64,000 nt of DNA from Actinomycetes bacterium. Lineage in GTDB: Bacteria; Actinomycetota; Actinomycetes; Mycobacteriales; Mycobacteriaceae. Every line of letters begins with the position of its first letter. Position 1 is the first letter of the stretch. The DNA is taken from positions 201,381-265,380 of the forward strand of contig JAEYMI010000048.1 in NCBI GenBank assembly GCA_023461275.1, written 5' to 3'. The position numbers and the translations under genes are program-made. This document shows positions 18,160 through 27,132 of this stretch, piece by piece. The notes under the pieces were generated by a model. The model saw only the letters and a program-made list of their open reading frames with translations. It had not been told where the DNA came from and made no database searches.

Positions 18160-20443
18160 CGGCAAGCGGCACACCGGGCAGTTCGTAACCGAGCGACTTG
18201 GCCAGCGTGGTGACCAGTTCCACCGCCGAGTCGGCGATGACCGTCCCCGGCGGGAAGATCGCCGACGCACCGGCTGCGTAAAGCTCGTCGAAGTCGCCGG
18301 GCGGAATCACCCCGCCGACGACGATCATGATGTCCTCGCGGCCGACAGCTGCGAGCGCATCACGAAGTGCCGGAACCAATGTAAGGTGGCCTGCTGCCAA
18401 CGACGAGACGCCGACGACGTGTACGTCGTTATCGGCGGCCTGCGCGGCAACCTCCTCCGGCGTGGCGAACAGCGGGCCGACGTCGACATCGAAGCCGAGG
18501 TCGGCGAACGCGGTGGCAATCACCTTCTGTCCGCGGTCGTGACCGTCCTGGCCCATCTTGGCGACGAGAACACGCGGTCGCCGTCCGTCGGCCTCAGCGA
18601 ATTGGCGTACCACCTCGCTGGCGGCCTCGACGTTGCTCACATCGCCTGCCTCATGCCGATAGACCCCGCTGATCGTCTTGATCTCCGCCTGATGACGACC
18701 ATAGACCTTCTCCAACGCCTCGGAGATCTCCCCGACCGTCGCCTGCTTGCGCGCCGCCTCGATGGCCAGCGCCATCAGATTGTTGTCCATGCCGCCCGAG
18801 CCGTCGGCAGCCGCACGGGTCAGGTCGGCCAACGCGGCTTCCACGGCAGCCGAATCACGATGCGCCCGTAGCGTTGCCAGCTTCTCGAGCTGCTCGGCCC
18901 GCACACGCGAGTTCTCGACCTTGAGGACCTCGATCTCCTCGTCGTCGGCCACGCGGTACTTGTTGACCCCGATCAGCGGCTGCTGGCCGGAGTCGATCCG
19001 CGCCTGGGTACGGGCGGCGGCTTCCTCGATGCGCAGCTTCGGCAGGCCCTCGTTGATGGCCTGGGTCATGCCGCCGGCCTCCTCGACCTCAGCGATGTGT
19101 CCCCGGGCCTTCTCCGCGAGATGGTGGGTCAACCATTCGACGTAGTTCGAGCCGGCCCACGGGTCGATCGGACGGGTGGTGCCCGATTCCTGCTGCAGCA
19201 GCAGCTGGGTGTTGCGGGCGATGCGCGCGGAGAAGTCGGTCGGCAGTGCGATCGCCTCGTCGAGAGCGTTGGTGTGCAACGACTGGGTGTGGCCCTGGGT
19301 GGCGGCCATCGCCTCGATGCAGGTGCGCGCAACGTTGTTGAACACATCCTGCGCGGTCAATGACCACCCCGAGGTCTGCGAATGTGTGCGCAGCGACAGC
19401 GATTTCGCGCTCTTCGGATCGAACTTCGCCACCAGTTCGCTCCACAGCAGCCGCGCCGCGCGGAGTTTGGCGACCTCCATGAAGAAGTTCATCCCGATGC
19501 CCCAGAAGAAGGACAGCCGAGGCGCGAACTTGTCGATGTCCAAACCGGCCTCGAGTCCGGCCCGGATGTACTCGACACCGTCGGCAAGGGTGTAGGCGAG
19601 CTCGAGATCGGCTGTGGCACCGGCTTCTTGGATGTGATAGCCGGAGATCGAGATGGAGTTGAACTTCGGCATCTTGGCACTGGTGTACTCAAAGATGTTG
19701 GAGATGATCCGCATCGACGGCTTGGGCGGATAGATGTAGGTGTTGCGGACCATGAACTCTTTGAGAATGTCGTTCTGAATCGTGCCGGCCAGCTTCTCCG
19801 GCGGTACGCCTTGTTCTTCTGCCGCAACGACATACAGGGCGAGGATGGGGAGCACCGCACCATTCATCGTCATCGACACCGACACATTGCCCAGGTCGAT
19901 GCCGTCGAACAGCTGGCGCATATCCAGAATCGAATCGATGGCGACACCGGCCATGCCGACGTCACCGGCCACCCGCGGATGATCGGAGTCGTAGCCGCGA
20001 TGGGTGGCCAGATCAAACGCCACCGACAGGCCCTTCTGGCCGGCCGCGAGGTTGCGGCGATAGAACGCGTTGGACTCCGCGGCGGTGGAGAACCCGGCGT
20101 ACTGCCGGATGGTCCACGGCTGGTTGACGTACATCGTCGGGTAGGGCCCACGAATGAACGGTGCCTCGCCGGGAATCGAGTCCAGCGGATAGGGATGTTC
20201 GGCGGTGGTGATCGCGTCGCGGTCGGCACGAACATACAGCGGGGCCACATCGATCTGCTCCGGCGTCGACCACGTGGTCTGATCCGGGGTGTCATCGACG
20301 GGGGCCACTGCAGCAGCGCCCGACTCTACGGCGCCCGATTCCACTGGGCCCGATTCCACTGGGCCCGATTCCACTGGGCCCAAGTCCACATCGGCGAACG
20401 AGGGCACGGCTGCTGATGCGCGTTGTGCTTCTGCCTGGGTCAT
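18152..20443 (-). CDS. mutB: Methylmalonyl-CoA mutase large subunit
   Basis: 763 aa. The enzyme interconverts succinyl-CoA and (R)-methylmalonyl-CoA with adenosylcobalamin, for propionate and odd-chain or sterol-derived carbon. The TIM-barrel part includes IRQYAGFSTAAESN, and DPWAGSNYVE. The C-terminal B12 domain carries MGQDGHDRG, the base-off His motif DxHxxG, at about residue 640. The N-terminal ~40 residues contain a repeated VESGP peptide that is outside the catalytic fold. ATG overlaps the mutA stop (ATGA). MutA and MutB form the heterodimer; meaB is downstream. Confidence 0.96.
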   Translation of the reverse strand: MTQAEAQRASAAVPSFADVDLGPVESGPVESGPVESGAVESGAAAVAPVDDTPDQTTWSTPEQIDVAPLYVRADRDAITTAEHPYPLDSIPGEAPFIRGPYPTMYVNQPWTIRQYAGFSTAAESNAFYRRNLAAGQKGLSVAFDLATHRGYDSDHPRVAGDVGMAGVAIDSILDMRQLFDGIDLGNVSVSMTMNGAVLPILALYVVAAEEQGVPPEKLAGTIQNDILKEFMVRNTYIYPPKPSMRIISNIFEYTSAKMPKFNSISISGYHIQEAGATADLELAYTLADGVEYIRAGLEAGLDIDKFAPRLSFFWGIGMNFFMEVAKLRAARLLWSELVAKFDPKSAKSLSLRTHSQTSGWSLTAQDVFNNVARTCIEAMAATQGHTQSLHTNALDEAIALPTDFSARIARNTQLLLQQESGTTRPIDPWAGSNYVEWLTHHLAEKARGHIAEVEEAGGMTQAINEGLPKLRIEEAAARTQARIDSGQQPLIGVNKYRVADDEEIEVLKVENSRVRAEQLEKLATLRAHRDSAAVEAALADLTRAAADGSGGMDNNLMALAIEAARKQATVGEISEALEKVYGRHQAEIKTISGVYRHEAGDVSNVEAASEVVRQFAEADGRRPRVLVAKMGQDGHDRGQKVIATAFADLGFDVDVGPLFATPEEVAAQAADNDVHVVGVSSLAAGHLTLVPALRDALAAVGREDIMIVVGGVIPPGDFDELYAAGASAIFPPGTVIADSAVELVTTLAKSLGYELPGVPLADG
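20322..20381. repeat. 15-bp in-frame tandem repeat in the mutB 5' end
   Basis: Three exact copies of GATTCCACTGGGCCC (20337-20381) follow one diverged copy (20322-20336). On the coding strand each unit encodes a five-residue VESGP-type peptide, so copy number can change without a frameshift. Confidence 0.85.
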
Positions 20444-22347
20444 GACGATGCTCCCACTGGTTCCGCGGCGGAACCGTCGAGGTGGTCGAGAAGTCCGGTC
20501 AGCGTAGCCACGGCATCAATGCCGACCCGCAGGGAGCCGTCGGGACGATCGGTGGCATCGGCCGGCCATTCCTTCTCGGGACCGGCCAGCAGTACCGTGG
20601 CGACACCCGCGGCGCGGACCGCGGCCAGTGCGGCGGGGCCGTCGTCGGCGTAGCGCGCCTTGGCACCGCACAGCACCGCGATCGGTGACGGCGTTTCGGT
20701 GAGCACGCCGGCGATCGAGTCGGGCGTGACGGGCCCGGGATTGACCGCATCGATGCCACCGGAGGCGAGCAGGTTGGCCACAAAGGTGGTGCGCGCATTG
20801 TGCTCGGCGATCGGCCCGAGCGGAATCAGTACCACTCGCGGCCGGGTGCCGGTGGCCGCCAGAGCGGCGTCCGAACGGTCTCGCAACGCTTCGAAGTGTC
20901 GGGCGACGCGGGCGAGTTTCGGAGTGGCGGTGGCCAATTCGGTGGTCGCACTGATGGCGTCGCCGTACGGCTTTTCGGCCAGGTTGGGGAATTCATTGAC
21001 CCCGGTGACCGAGATCCGACGATGCGCCACCTCGACGTCACGACGCTCGAGCGAGGCGGTGACCTTCTCGGCGACCCATCCACTCTCGAGTGCTGACAGG
21101 TATCCCCCGGCAGCTTCGATCTCGGTGAACACGGCCCAGGCGTTGGCGGCCAGATCATCGGTGAGCGATTCGACGTACCAGGAGCCGCCGGCCGGATCCA
21201 GCACCCGGCCGAGATTGGACTCCTCGAGCAGCAATAGTTGAGTGTTGCGGGCGATGCGCCGGGAGAAGGTGGCACTGGAGGTGCGGGCACCGGCGGGCAA
21301 CGCCGCATCGAAACCGAGCACGGTGACCTGATCGGCACCGCCCACGCCCGCGCCGAATGCCGCAATGGTGGTGCGGAGCATGTTGACCCACGGATCACGC
21401 TGAGTGGCGATCGACAGGTCGGTGACCGCGTGGGTGATGGCGCCACCGGCCTCCGGCGCACCGAGCACCTGCGCGACGCGAGACCAGATCCGGCGCAGCG
21501 CACGTAGTTTCGCGATCACCGCGAACTGGTCGTCACCGACGCTGACGCCAAAGCTGATCTGGCCGAGCGCATCTGCGATGCTCAGGCCGCCGACGGTGAG
21601 ATCACGCAGGTGGGTGACCGCCGCCGCGACCGACAGTGCCAACTCGAGTCCGTCGTCGGCGCCCGCGGTGGCGAAGTCGGTGCCGTCGACGCGGAAGGTG
21701 CGGACACCGCTACCCGCCACGTCGACCGCGAGTGCCACCGCCTCGGCCGCGGAGACCGTCGGGCGCGAAGAGAAGGCCGCGGTCAACGGCGACAGGCCCA
21801 GGGAGACGAGGGTGGCGACGTCAGTCCCCCGCGCGGACTCGGGCAGGACATCCAGTAATGCCCGTGCCGCAGCGATGCCGTCGGAACCGGCGTCGAGCGT
21901 GATCGGGATCAGGTCGAGGAGAACATCGTCGAGTGCGGCGCTGACGTCCTCGGGGCGTAGGTGGTCGCCGATCGACAACCACAGCCCGCTCGCACCGTTG
22001 CCGAGTGCGGTGAGGATTGCCTCGTTCAGATCGGCGACGGACCCGGCGGCTTCGTCGCCGAATCGTTCCGTGACCCGCCAGCCCATCACCACATCGCGTG
22101 CCGGGTCCGCGCCGCGCACGAACGGGAAGTGTCCGGGTAGGCCCGGTTCGTCGGCCTCATCGCGACGGGTATAGAGCGGTCGGATGGTGAGACCGTCGGG
22201 TGTGGCCGTCGACAACAGTTCTTCGGCCGATCCGGGAAGTTCGTCGACGGTGATCCGACGCGATTTGGCAAGTACGGCAGCCGCACTCGCCGACCAGGCG
22301 GCGTACGCCTCATCGAGTGACCTGGACGACATGTCGGGCTCTGCCAT
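20440..22347 (-). CDS. mutA: Methylmalonyl-CoA mutase small subunit
   Basis: 635 aa, the non-catalytic partner of MutB. It keeps the barrel signatures (RIARNTQLLLLEES, LDPAGGSWYVESLT, VTGVNEFP) but its C-terminal B12-like domain lacks DxHxxG (IPLGPIAEHNARTTF), as expected for this subunit. The ATG at 22347 is preferred because GGAGGT sits 10 nt upstream; an in-frame GTG 12 bp earlier overlaps that site. First gene of mutA-mutB-meaB. I looked for a cobalamin riboswitch in the 164-bp leader region and did not see one. Confidence 0.94.
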   Translation of the reverse strand: MAEPDMSSRSLDEAYAAWSASAAAVLAKSRRITVDELPGSAEELLSTATPDGLTIRPLYTRRDEADEPGLPGHFPFVRGADPARDVVMGWRVTERFGDEAAGSVADLNEAILTALGNGASGLWLSIGDHLRPEDVSAALDDVLLDLIPITLDAGSDGIAAARALLDVLPESARGTDVATLVSLGLSPLTAAFSSRPTVSAAEAVALAVDVAGSGVRTFRVDGTDFATAGADDGLELALSVAAAVTHLRDLTVGGLSIADALGQISFGVSVGDDQFAVIAKLRALRRIWSRVAQVLGAPEAGGAITHAVTDLSIATQRDPWVNMLRTTIAAFGAGVGGADQVTVLGFDAALPAGARTSSATFSRRIARNTQLLLLEESNLGRVLDPAGGSWYVESLTDDLAANAWAVFTEIEAAGGYLSALESGWVAEKVTASLERRDVEVAHRRISVTGVNEFPNLAEKPYGDAISATTELATATPKLARVARHFEALRDRSDAALAATGTRPRVVLIPLGPIAEHNARTTFVANLLASGGIDAVNPGPVTPDSIAGVLTETPSPIAVLCGAKARYADDGPAALAAVRAAGVATVLLAGPEKEWPADATDRPDGSLRVGIDAVATLTGLLDHLDGSAAEPVGASS

Positions 22348-22461
22348 GCGGTAACGCACCTCCGGGTGGTTCAGACGAGAGAGTCACCCGACACTAGCCG
22401 ATCAATCGCTCGGTCACCTAGGGAGGGACCGGACGGTCGGGTCCGGTGGTCGGCGCGAGTG

Positions 22462-22511
22462 CGATCACCGGTCGATCACAGTAGGTTAGGCGATCACAGT
22501 AGAGTGGGCCG
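22462..22511 (+). promoter_or_regulatory. CGATCAC repeats and leaderless-type promoter of the TVP38 gene
   Basis: CGATCAC occurs at 22462, 22473 and 22491; the last two extend to a 12-bp direct repeat, CGATCACAGTAG, spaced 18 bp. TAGAGT (22500-22505) fits a -10 element and ends 6 nt before the GTG start, implying a leaderless transcript. The repeats lie where a repressor or activator would meet polymerase. Confidence 0.5.
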
Positions 22512-23255
22512 GTGCCCGACGCGACTCCTTCTCGCCGTACCGGCGAGTCGGCGGTCGGCGAATCGGCGGTCGGCGAATCGGTACCCGAACCGCTACCCCG
22601 GCGTACCCATACGATCCGCAATGCCGTCGTCGCCCTGGCTGCGATCGTGGCCTTGCTGATCGTGTCCTACCTCCTGCCGATCCCGTCGGTATCGAGTGTG
22701 CGGGCCTGGGGCGACGGTCTGGGTCCGGCGTTCGTCTGGGTGTTCTTCGCCGCGTACGCCGTGATCACCGTGTTCCCGATCCCGCGCACCGTGTTCACCG
22801 TCATGTCGGGCATCTTCTTCGGCCCTGGCATCGGTCTCGTCGGTGCGATGATCGCCACGACCATCGCTGCCACTGTCGCTTTTCTCGCTGCCCGCGCGTT
22901 GGGGCGTTCGCGGGTACAACGCCATCTGACCAAGCCGGTGATGCGGACCATCGATTACCGATTGGCCGTCCGCGGCTGGCTGGCCGTGGGCTCGTTGCGG
23001 CTCATTCCGGTCTGTCCGTTCTGGCTGCTGAACTATTGCGCGGGACTGTCTGCGGTGCGATTCGTCCCCTTCCTGGTGGCCACGGTGATCGCGACCTTCC
23101 CGGGCACGGCGGCCGTGGTCTTTCTCGGTGACGCACTCACCGGCCGGAGCAATCCCGCACTGCTGATACTGAGCGGCTTGTTCTTCGCCATTGGCGTGAT
23201 CGGCCTGATCGTTGATGCACGCGTCCCTGTTCTGCGGCAGTCACACGATCAGTAA
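22512..23255 (+). CDS. TVP38/TMEM64 (DedA-like) membrane protein
   Basis: A 247-aa SNARE-associated-type membrane protein, the Rv1491c position in M. tuberculosis. A hydrophilic N-terminal tail with repeated VGESA precedes about five membrane segments. Family motifs are FPIPRTVFTVMSGIFFGPG, the SLRLIPVCPFWLLNYCAGLS stretch and FPGTAAVVFLGDAL. Related proteins act in lipid or envelope homeostasis; the exact substrate is unknown. GTG start, apparently leaderless. It diverges from mutA. Confidence 0.85.
   Translation: MPDATPSRRTGESAVGESAVGESVPEPLPRRTHTIRNAVVALAAIVALLIVSYLLPIPSVSSVRAWGDGLGPAFVWVFFAAYAVITVFPIPRTVFTVMSGIFFGPGIGLVGAMIATTIAATVAFLAARALGRSRVQRHLTKPVMRTIDYRLAVRGWLAVGSLRLIPVCPFWLLNYCAGLSAVRFVPFLVATVIATFPGTAAVVFLGDALTGRSNPALLILSGLFFAIGVIGLIVDARVPVLRQSHDQ
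22541..22580. repeat. 15-bp in-frame tandem repeat in the TVP38 5' end
   Basis: CGGCGAGTCGGCGGT, CGGCGAATCGGCGGT and a partial third copy lie head to tail and encode GESAV-type pentapeptides in the cytoplasmic tail. Confidence 0.8.
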
Positions 23256-23265
23256 CAAGCTAATA

Positions 23266-23326
23266 GACTTGATTCGTTATAAACAAGTCATATGACTTGA
23301 TCTATCACAGACAAGGCTATAGCCTT
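23266..23326. promoter_or_regulatory. Palindromic operator cluster upstream of the SatD-like operon
   Basis: Two perfect palindromes, CAAGTCATATGACTTG (23284-23299) and AAGGCTATAGCCTT (23313-23326), plus a GACTTG at 23266-23271 that pairs with CAAGTC at 23284-23289. Their dyad centres fall at 23277.5, 23291.5 and 23319.5, spacings of 14 and 28 bp. The block is AT-rich against high-GC surroundings. TAACCT at 23330-23335 could be the -10. Probably the operator of the HTH protein that follows. Confidence 0.65.
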
Positions 23327-23361
23327 TAGTAACCTGAGTGTCGGTGGAAGGTGGTCGAATC

Positions 23362-23955
23362 GTGTTCGTGATGACAGTGGACCAACGCGGCAGCCGAGCC
23401 GACTCCGACCGGGTCGAGGACCTCCTGGCGCGGGTCGCCGGCACGCCGGTGGTCCGTGCATTCGAACGAACCGCCGGTGATGAGGTGCAGGCCGTCATCG
23501 CCGATGCCGACCCCGTCGTCGACCTCGCCATGCTCCTCGCCGACGACGGCCACTGGAGTATCGGTATCGGAGTGGGCGCGGTCGAACTACCACTCCCGGC
23601 GAGCACCCGCGCGGGACGGGGTCCGGCCTTCGAATTCGCGCGGGACGCCGTTGAGGCCGCCAAGAACTCCCATCCGCCGATCGCCGTCCGGGGCGAGCCC
23701 GATGAACAGGCCCGATACGCACAAACCGCCCTTCGTCTGCTCATTGGTATCACCACCACCCGATCCGACGCGGGTCGCGAAGCGGTCAGACTGATCCATG
23801 CCGGGATGAGTCAGGTCGGCGCGGCCGAGCGGCTGGGCATCAGCCAGCAGGCGATGTCGCAGCGGCTGCGCGCGGCCCGATGGGATAGCGAGCAGCCGGC
23901 ACGCGAACTGGCTGTCGAACTGCTGCGCCAAGCGGATTCGGCGGCGGCCCGATGA
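23362..23955 (+). CDS. SatD-like helix-turn-helix DNA-binding protein
   Basis: 197 aa. The N-terminal part (FVMTVDQRGSR, then an alternating fold with AGDEVQAVIADAD) resembles the SatD family. The C-terminal ~60 residues form a clear helix-turn-helix, SQVGAAERLGISQQAMSQRL. Earlier in-frame GTG codons at 23338 would overlap the predicted promoter; GTG at 23362 has GGAAGG 10 nt upstream. It overlaps the next gene (ATGA). Probably an autoregulator using the palindromes in front of it; the signal it senses is unknown. Confidence 0.75.
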   Translation: MFVMTVDQRGSRADSDRVEDLLARVAGTPVVRAFERTAGDEVQAVIADADPVVDLAMLLADDGHWSIGIGVGAVELPLPASTRAGRGPAFEFARDAVEAAKNSHPPIAVRGEPDEQARYAQTALRLLIGITTTRSDAGREAVRLIHAGMSQVGAAERLGISQQAMSQRLRAARWDSEQPARELAVELLRQADSAAAR

Positions 23956-24521
23956 TCGTCGCCGCCATCGTCATCATCTGGACCATTCCGTTGGTCTCGT
24001 GCGTCGCCGCGCTGTTGCGTCGTCGGCACGGCGAATCTCTCCGGCTCGACGCGGCGACGACGGTCATACTCACCGGGATAGCCCTCGTGGCAGCAACCCT
24101 GGCCACGTCCGGGACCGCCCACGGCGTCGCCGTCGTCGGGGCAACGGTCGGAACGTGGCTCGCAGCCGTAGCCGGTGGCGGACCGGTGGTGCGGGTCGTG
24201 TTGCGCGCCGGCGGTGTCACCTCCGGCGACGAGGACAACCGTGGTCACACCGATTCGCCCGCGGGCGCCGATGAGAAGACGACCACGTCGGCACCGCTGC
24301 ACGGCGGCCGTCTGATCGGCTTCCTCGAACGCGGTGCGGTGGCGGGCACGCTGCTCCTGGGCTGGCCGGAAGGCCTCGCGATCATTCTCGCGGTGAAAAG
24401 CCTTGCGCGTTACCCGGAGCTACGGGCACCCCACGCCAGCGAACAGTTCATCATCGGAACCTTCACCTCGGTCCTCTGGGCGTCCGGGATCTCCGGCATC
24501 GGATACCTGATCCTGCACTGA
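23952..24521 (+). CDS. Small membrane protein coupled to the SatD-like regulator
   Basis: 189 aa with an N-terminal membrane segment, two more around residues 35-75, a polar acidic loop (about 95-118), and a C-terminal pair around the conserved-looking GWPEGLAIILAVKSLARYPELR and FIIGTFTSVLWASGISG. I cannot name a function. The 4-bp overlap with the HTH gene and the shared operator suggest one regulated unit, in which the membrane protein is the effector. Confidence 0.75.
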   Translation: MIVAAIVIIWTIPLVSCVAALLRRRHGESLRLDAATTVILTGIALVAATLATSGTAHGVAVVGATVGTWLAAVAGGGPVVRVVLRAGGVTSGDEDNRGHTDSPAGADEKTTTSAPLHGGRLIGFLERGAVAGTLLLGWPEGLAIILAVKSLARYPELRAPHASEQFIIGTFTSVLWASGISGIGYLILH

Positions 24522-24538
24522 CCGCGCTGCACCGAAGG

Positions 24539-25723
24539 CTATGACGACGGTTCGGACGGCGGCGGCGACCACACCTGCTCCGGCACCGCGCTGCCACTGA
24601 TCTGTTCGACAGGCACCCGTGGGGCGACCTCGGGTGCCACCGGGGTCCGGGCCACCGCCTCGGCCTCGGCGACGGCTTGGGCAACCTTGGGATCAGATGC
24701 CAACGAGAACCAGTCCTCGGTCTCCGACTCGTCCACCGGCGGCACGTCCTCGTCGGATGCCTCGTACCGGAACACTCCGTCGTCGCCCTGCACGCCGAAC
24801 GACTTCGCGAAACCCTGAAGGGCCGAACCGAAATCCGACGGCACCACCCACACCTTGGACCCGTCGCCCTTGGCCATTTCCGGCAACTGCTGCAGGTACT
24901 GATATGCCAACAGTTCCGGCGTCGGCTTGCTCGCCTTGATCGCCGCAAATGTCTTCTCGATGGCCTTGGCCTCACCCTGGGCGCGCAGGTACTGCGCGGC
25001 CCGGTCACCTTGGGCCCGCAGGATGCGGGACTGCCGATCGGCTTCTGCCCCGAGAATCGCCGCCTGCTTGGCACCCTCGGCCGCCAGGATCTGGCTCTGT
25101 TTGTTGCCCTCGGCGGTCTTGATCGCGGACTCGCGCTGTCCCTCGGCCGCCAGGATGGTCGCCCGCTTCTCGCGGTCGGCCTTCATCTGCTTCTCCATCG
25201 ATTCCTGGATCGAGGGCGGCGGCATGATCGACTTCAGTTCCACTCGCGCGACCCGCAAGCCCCAGCGTCCGGTGGCCTCGTCGAGCACTCCACGCAACTG
25301 ACCGTTGATGGAATCACGGGAGGTCAGGGTCTCCTCCAAGGTCATGCCGCCGACCACGTTTCGCAATGTGGTGATGGTCAGCTGCTCGACACCGGCGATG
25401 TAGTTGTCGATCTCGTACACCGCGGCCTGGGGGTTGGTCACCTGGAAGTAGACGACGGTGTCGATCGAGAGCGTCAGGTTGTCCTCGGTGATCACCGGCT
25501 GCGGCGGGAACGACACGACCCGTTCACGGATGTCCACCCGCGCCCGGATCCGGTCGATGAACGGCAAGAGCAGCGTCAGCTGACCTGAAACGGTGCGGGT
25601 GTACCGGCCGAGTCGCTCGATGACCGCCGCCTCAGCCTGCGGGATCAGTGCCACCGATTTCACCAGGGTCACCACCACCAGTAACACCAGCAGGACCAAT
25701 ACGGCCAATCCGAAGAACTCCAC
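24539..25723 (-). CDS. SPFH/band-7 (stomatin-like) protein
   Basis: 394 aa, Rv1488-like. One N-terminal membrane anchor (residues 4-26), the SPFH domain (EAAVIERLGRYTRTVSGQL to LKSIMPPPSIQESMEKQM), then a long Ala/Glu-rich coiled region with repeated ILAAEG/QSRILRAQG units (about 190-255), and an acidic C-terminal tail rich in Val/Pro. Such proteins build membrane scaffolds and pair with NfeD. GTG at 25723 has GGAGAGG upstream. Seven bp separate it from the NfeD gene. Confidence 0.9.
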   Translation of the reverse strand: MEFFGLAVLVLLVLLVVVTLVKSVALIPQAEAAVIERLGRYTRTVSGQLTLLLPFIDRIRARVDIRERVVSFPPQPVITEDNLTLSIDTVVYFQVTNPQAAVYEIDNYIAGVEQLTITTLRNVVGGMTLEETLTSRDSINGQLRGVLDEATGRWGLRVARVELKSIMPPPSIQESMEKQMKADREKRATILAAEGQRESAIKTAEGNKQSQILAAEGAKQAAILGAEADRQSRILRAQGDRAAQYLRAQGEAKAIEKTFAAIKASKPTPELLAYQYLQQLPEMAKGDGSKVWVVPSDFGSALQGFAKSFGVQGDDGVFRYEASDEDVPPVDESETEDWFSLASDPKVAQAVAEAEAVARTPVAPEVAPRVPVEQISGSAVPEQVWSPPPSEPSS

Positions 25724-25729
25724 GTTCCG

Positions 25730-26158
25730 TCACCCTCTCCATACGACGGCGGTCGCGCCGTCGATCTCGACCACGGTCACCTGCGTGCCGGCCTCGATGA
25801 CGTCGGAGGGGTCCATCGATCGCGCCGACCAGACGTCGCCGCCGATCTTGACCCTGCCGTCCCGGGAATCGACCCGCTCGGTCACCGTGGCGTGCTTACC
25901 GGGCAATGCCTCGGTGTTGGTCAGCAGTTGCGGACGGCTCAGCATGTGCCGTTTGGCGACCGGCCGGACCATCACCAGCAACAGGACCGACACGACGGCG
26001 AACACCACACCGTCGACCCAGATCGGCGCATCGAACAGGTAGTCGACGCCTGCCGCGGCGGCCGCACCGCCGCCCAGCATGAGCAGCACGAGCTCACCGC
26101 CGAACATCTCGGCGATGACGAGAACCAACGCGGCCGCAAGCCAGAGCAATGCGCTCAT
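25730..26158 (-). CDS. NfeD-like membrane protein
   Basis: 142 aa: three close hydrophobic segments (residues 1-20, 22-42, 47-67) then a C-terminal OB-fold domain (ALPGKHATVTERVDSRDGRVKIGGDVWSAR). This is the short NfeD type that accompanies SPFH proteins, and it is the Rv1487 equivalent. Upstream gene of the nfeD-SPFH pair; presumably organises the membrane scaffold with it. Confidence 0.88.
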   Translation of the reverse strand: MSALLWLAAALVLVIAEMFGGELVLLMLGGGAAAAAGVDYLFDAPIWVDGVVFAVVSVLLLVMVRPVAKRHMLSRPQLLTNTEALPGKHATVTERVDSRDGRVKIGGDVWSARSMDPSDVIEAGTQVTVVEIDGATAVVWRG

Positions 26159-26210
26159 GAGTCCAGTCTGCCAGATGCCGCACGCGTCACGGCTGACATG
26201 ACGTCCACCG

Positions 26211-27050
26211 CTACACGCTCGGCGGTTGCGCCTCCGCAGCGGTCACGAAGTCGATCAGTTCCTCCACCGACCTCAGCAGGTCAACCTCGAGATCCCGGTA
26301 GCTCGACACCCCGGAAAGCACTCGTCGCCATCCGTCTTGCGGTGTGCCCCAACCCAATCGGCGACACACGCCGGTCTTCCAGTCCTCACCACGCGGCACC
26401 TTCGGCCACGCCGGGATCCGTACCGACGACGGCTTGACCGCCTCCCAGACGTCGATGTAGGGGTGCCCGCACACCAGCACGTGCTCGGACAGTCCCTCGG
26501 TGAGTCTGGCCTCCTTGGATCCGGCGACCAGATGGTCGACCAGAACTCCGGCCCGTCGATGGGGCGCCGGATCGAACTGCGCGAGTGCGCTGTCGAGGTT
26601 GTCCAGTCCGTCGAGGCCGATCACCACCACTCCCTCGGCCCGCAGATCGTCTCCCCACACACGTTCCACCAGAGTCGCGTCGTGCACGCCTTCGACGAAG
26701 ATCCGGCTGGCACGCGCCTGCCGGGCCCGCCGGTCGACCGCCCGCCGTGAACCCGACGCGGTCATCGTCGGGCCGGCCGGAGCCGTACGCTTGGGGCGCA
26801 CCAATGTCACCGGGTTGCCGTCGACGAGGAAGGCGGCCGGCCGCATCGGAAAGACGCGCACCCGACCGTGGCGATCCTCCAGGCGAACCACATCGCCGTC
26901 GTAGCTCTTCTCGAATCCCACGACGGCACCACAGAATCCGCTGCCGGCATCCTCGACGACGAGATCGGCGATGGCGGCCATCTCCGGTATCTGACGACGT
27001 GGACGGTGCGGCTTCTTGAGCACGTCGCGGCCATAGCGGTCATCGGTCAC
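26211..27050 (-). CDS. DUF3097 family protein
   Basis: 279 aa, Rv1486c-like. Family landmarks are TDDRYGRDVL at the N-terminus, GAVVGFEKSYDGDVVRLEDR, RIFVEGVHDATLVERVWGDD (Toprim-like acidic patch EGxHDA) and CGHPYIDVWEAVKP. The Toprim-like motif suggests nucleic-acid binding, but no function is established that I know of. GTG at 27050 is preferred (AAGGTGG 6 nt upstream); GTG at 27059 is an alternative. Confidence 0.85.
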   Translation of the reverse strand: MTDDRYGRDVLKKPHRPRRQIPEMAAIADLVVEDAGSGFCGAVVGFEKSYDGDVVRLEDRHGRVRVFPMRPAAFLVDGNPVTLVRPKRTAPAGPTMTASGSRRAVDRRARQARASRIFVEGVHDATLVERVWGDDLRAEGVVVIGLDGLDNLDSALAQFDPAPHRRAGVLVDHLVAGSKEARLTEGLSEHVLVCGHPYIDVWEAVKPSSVRIPAWPKVPRGEDWKTGVCRRLGWGTPQDGWRRVLSGVSSYRDLEVDLLRSVEELIDFVTAAEAQPPSV

Positions 27051-27132
27051 GCGGGCCACCTTACGATCCGATCGAGCGGTCCGGTCCGCTCGACACGCCC
27101 ACAACGGCGAGCATCGGTATCGTGGTCTCGCG

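Noticed and set aside
22348..22470. Possible cobalamin riboswitch before mutA
   Set aside because: No B12 box-like element is visible; only a short ACCGGAC/GTCCGGT hairpin (22428-22447).
22480..22500. Iron-box-like GTAGGTTAGGCGATCACAG
   Set aside because: Only the left half matches (13 of 19); the right half is absent and the gene has no obvious iron role.
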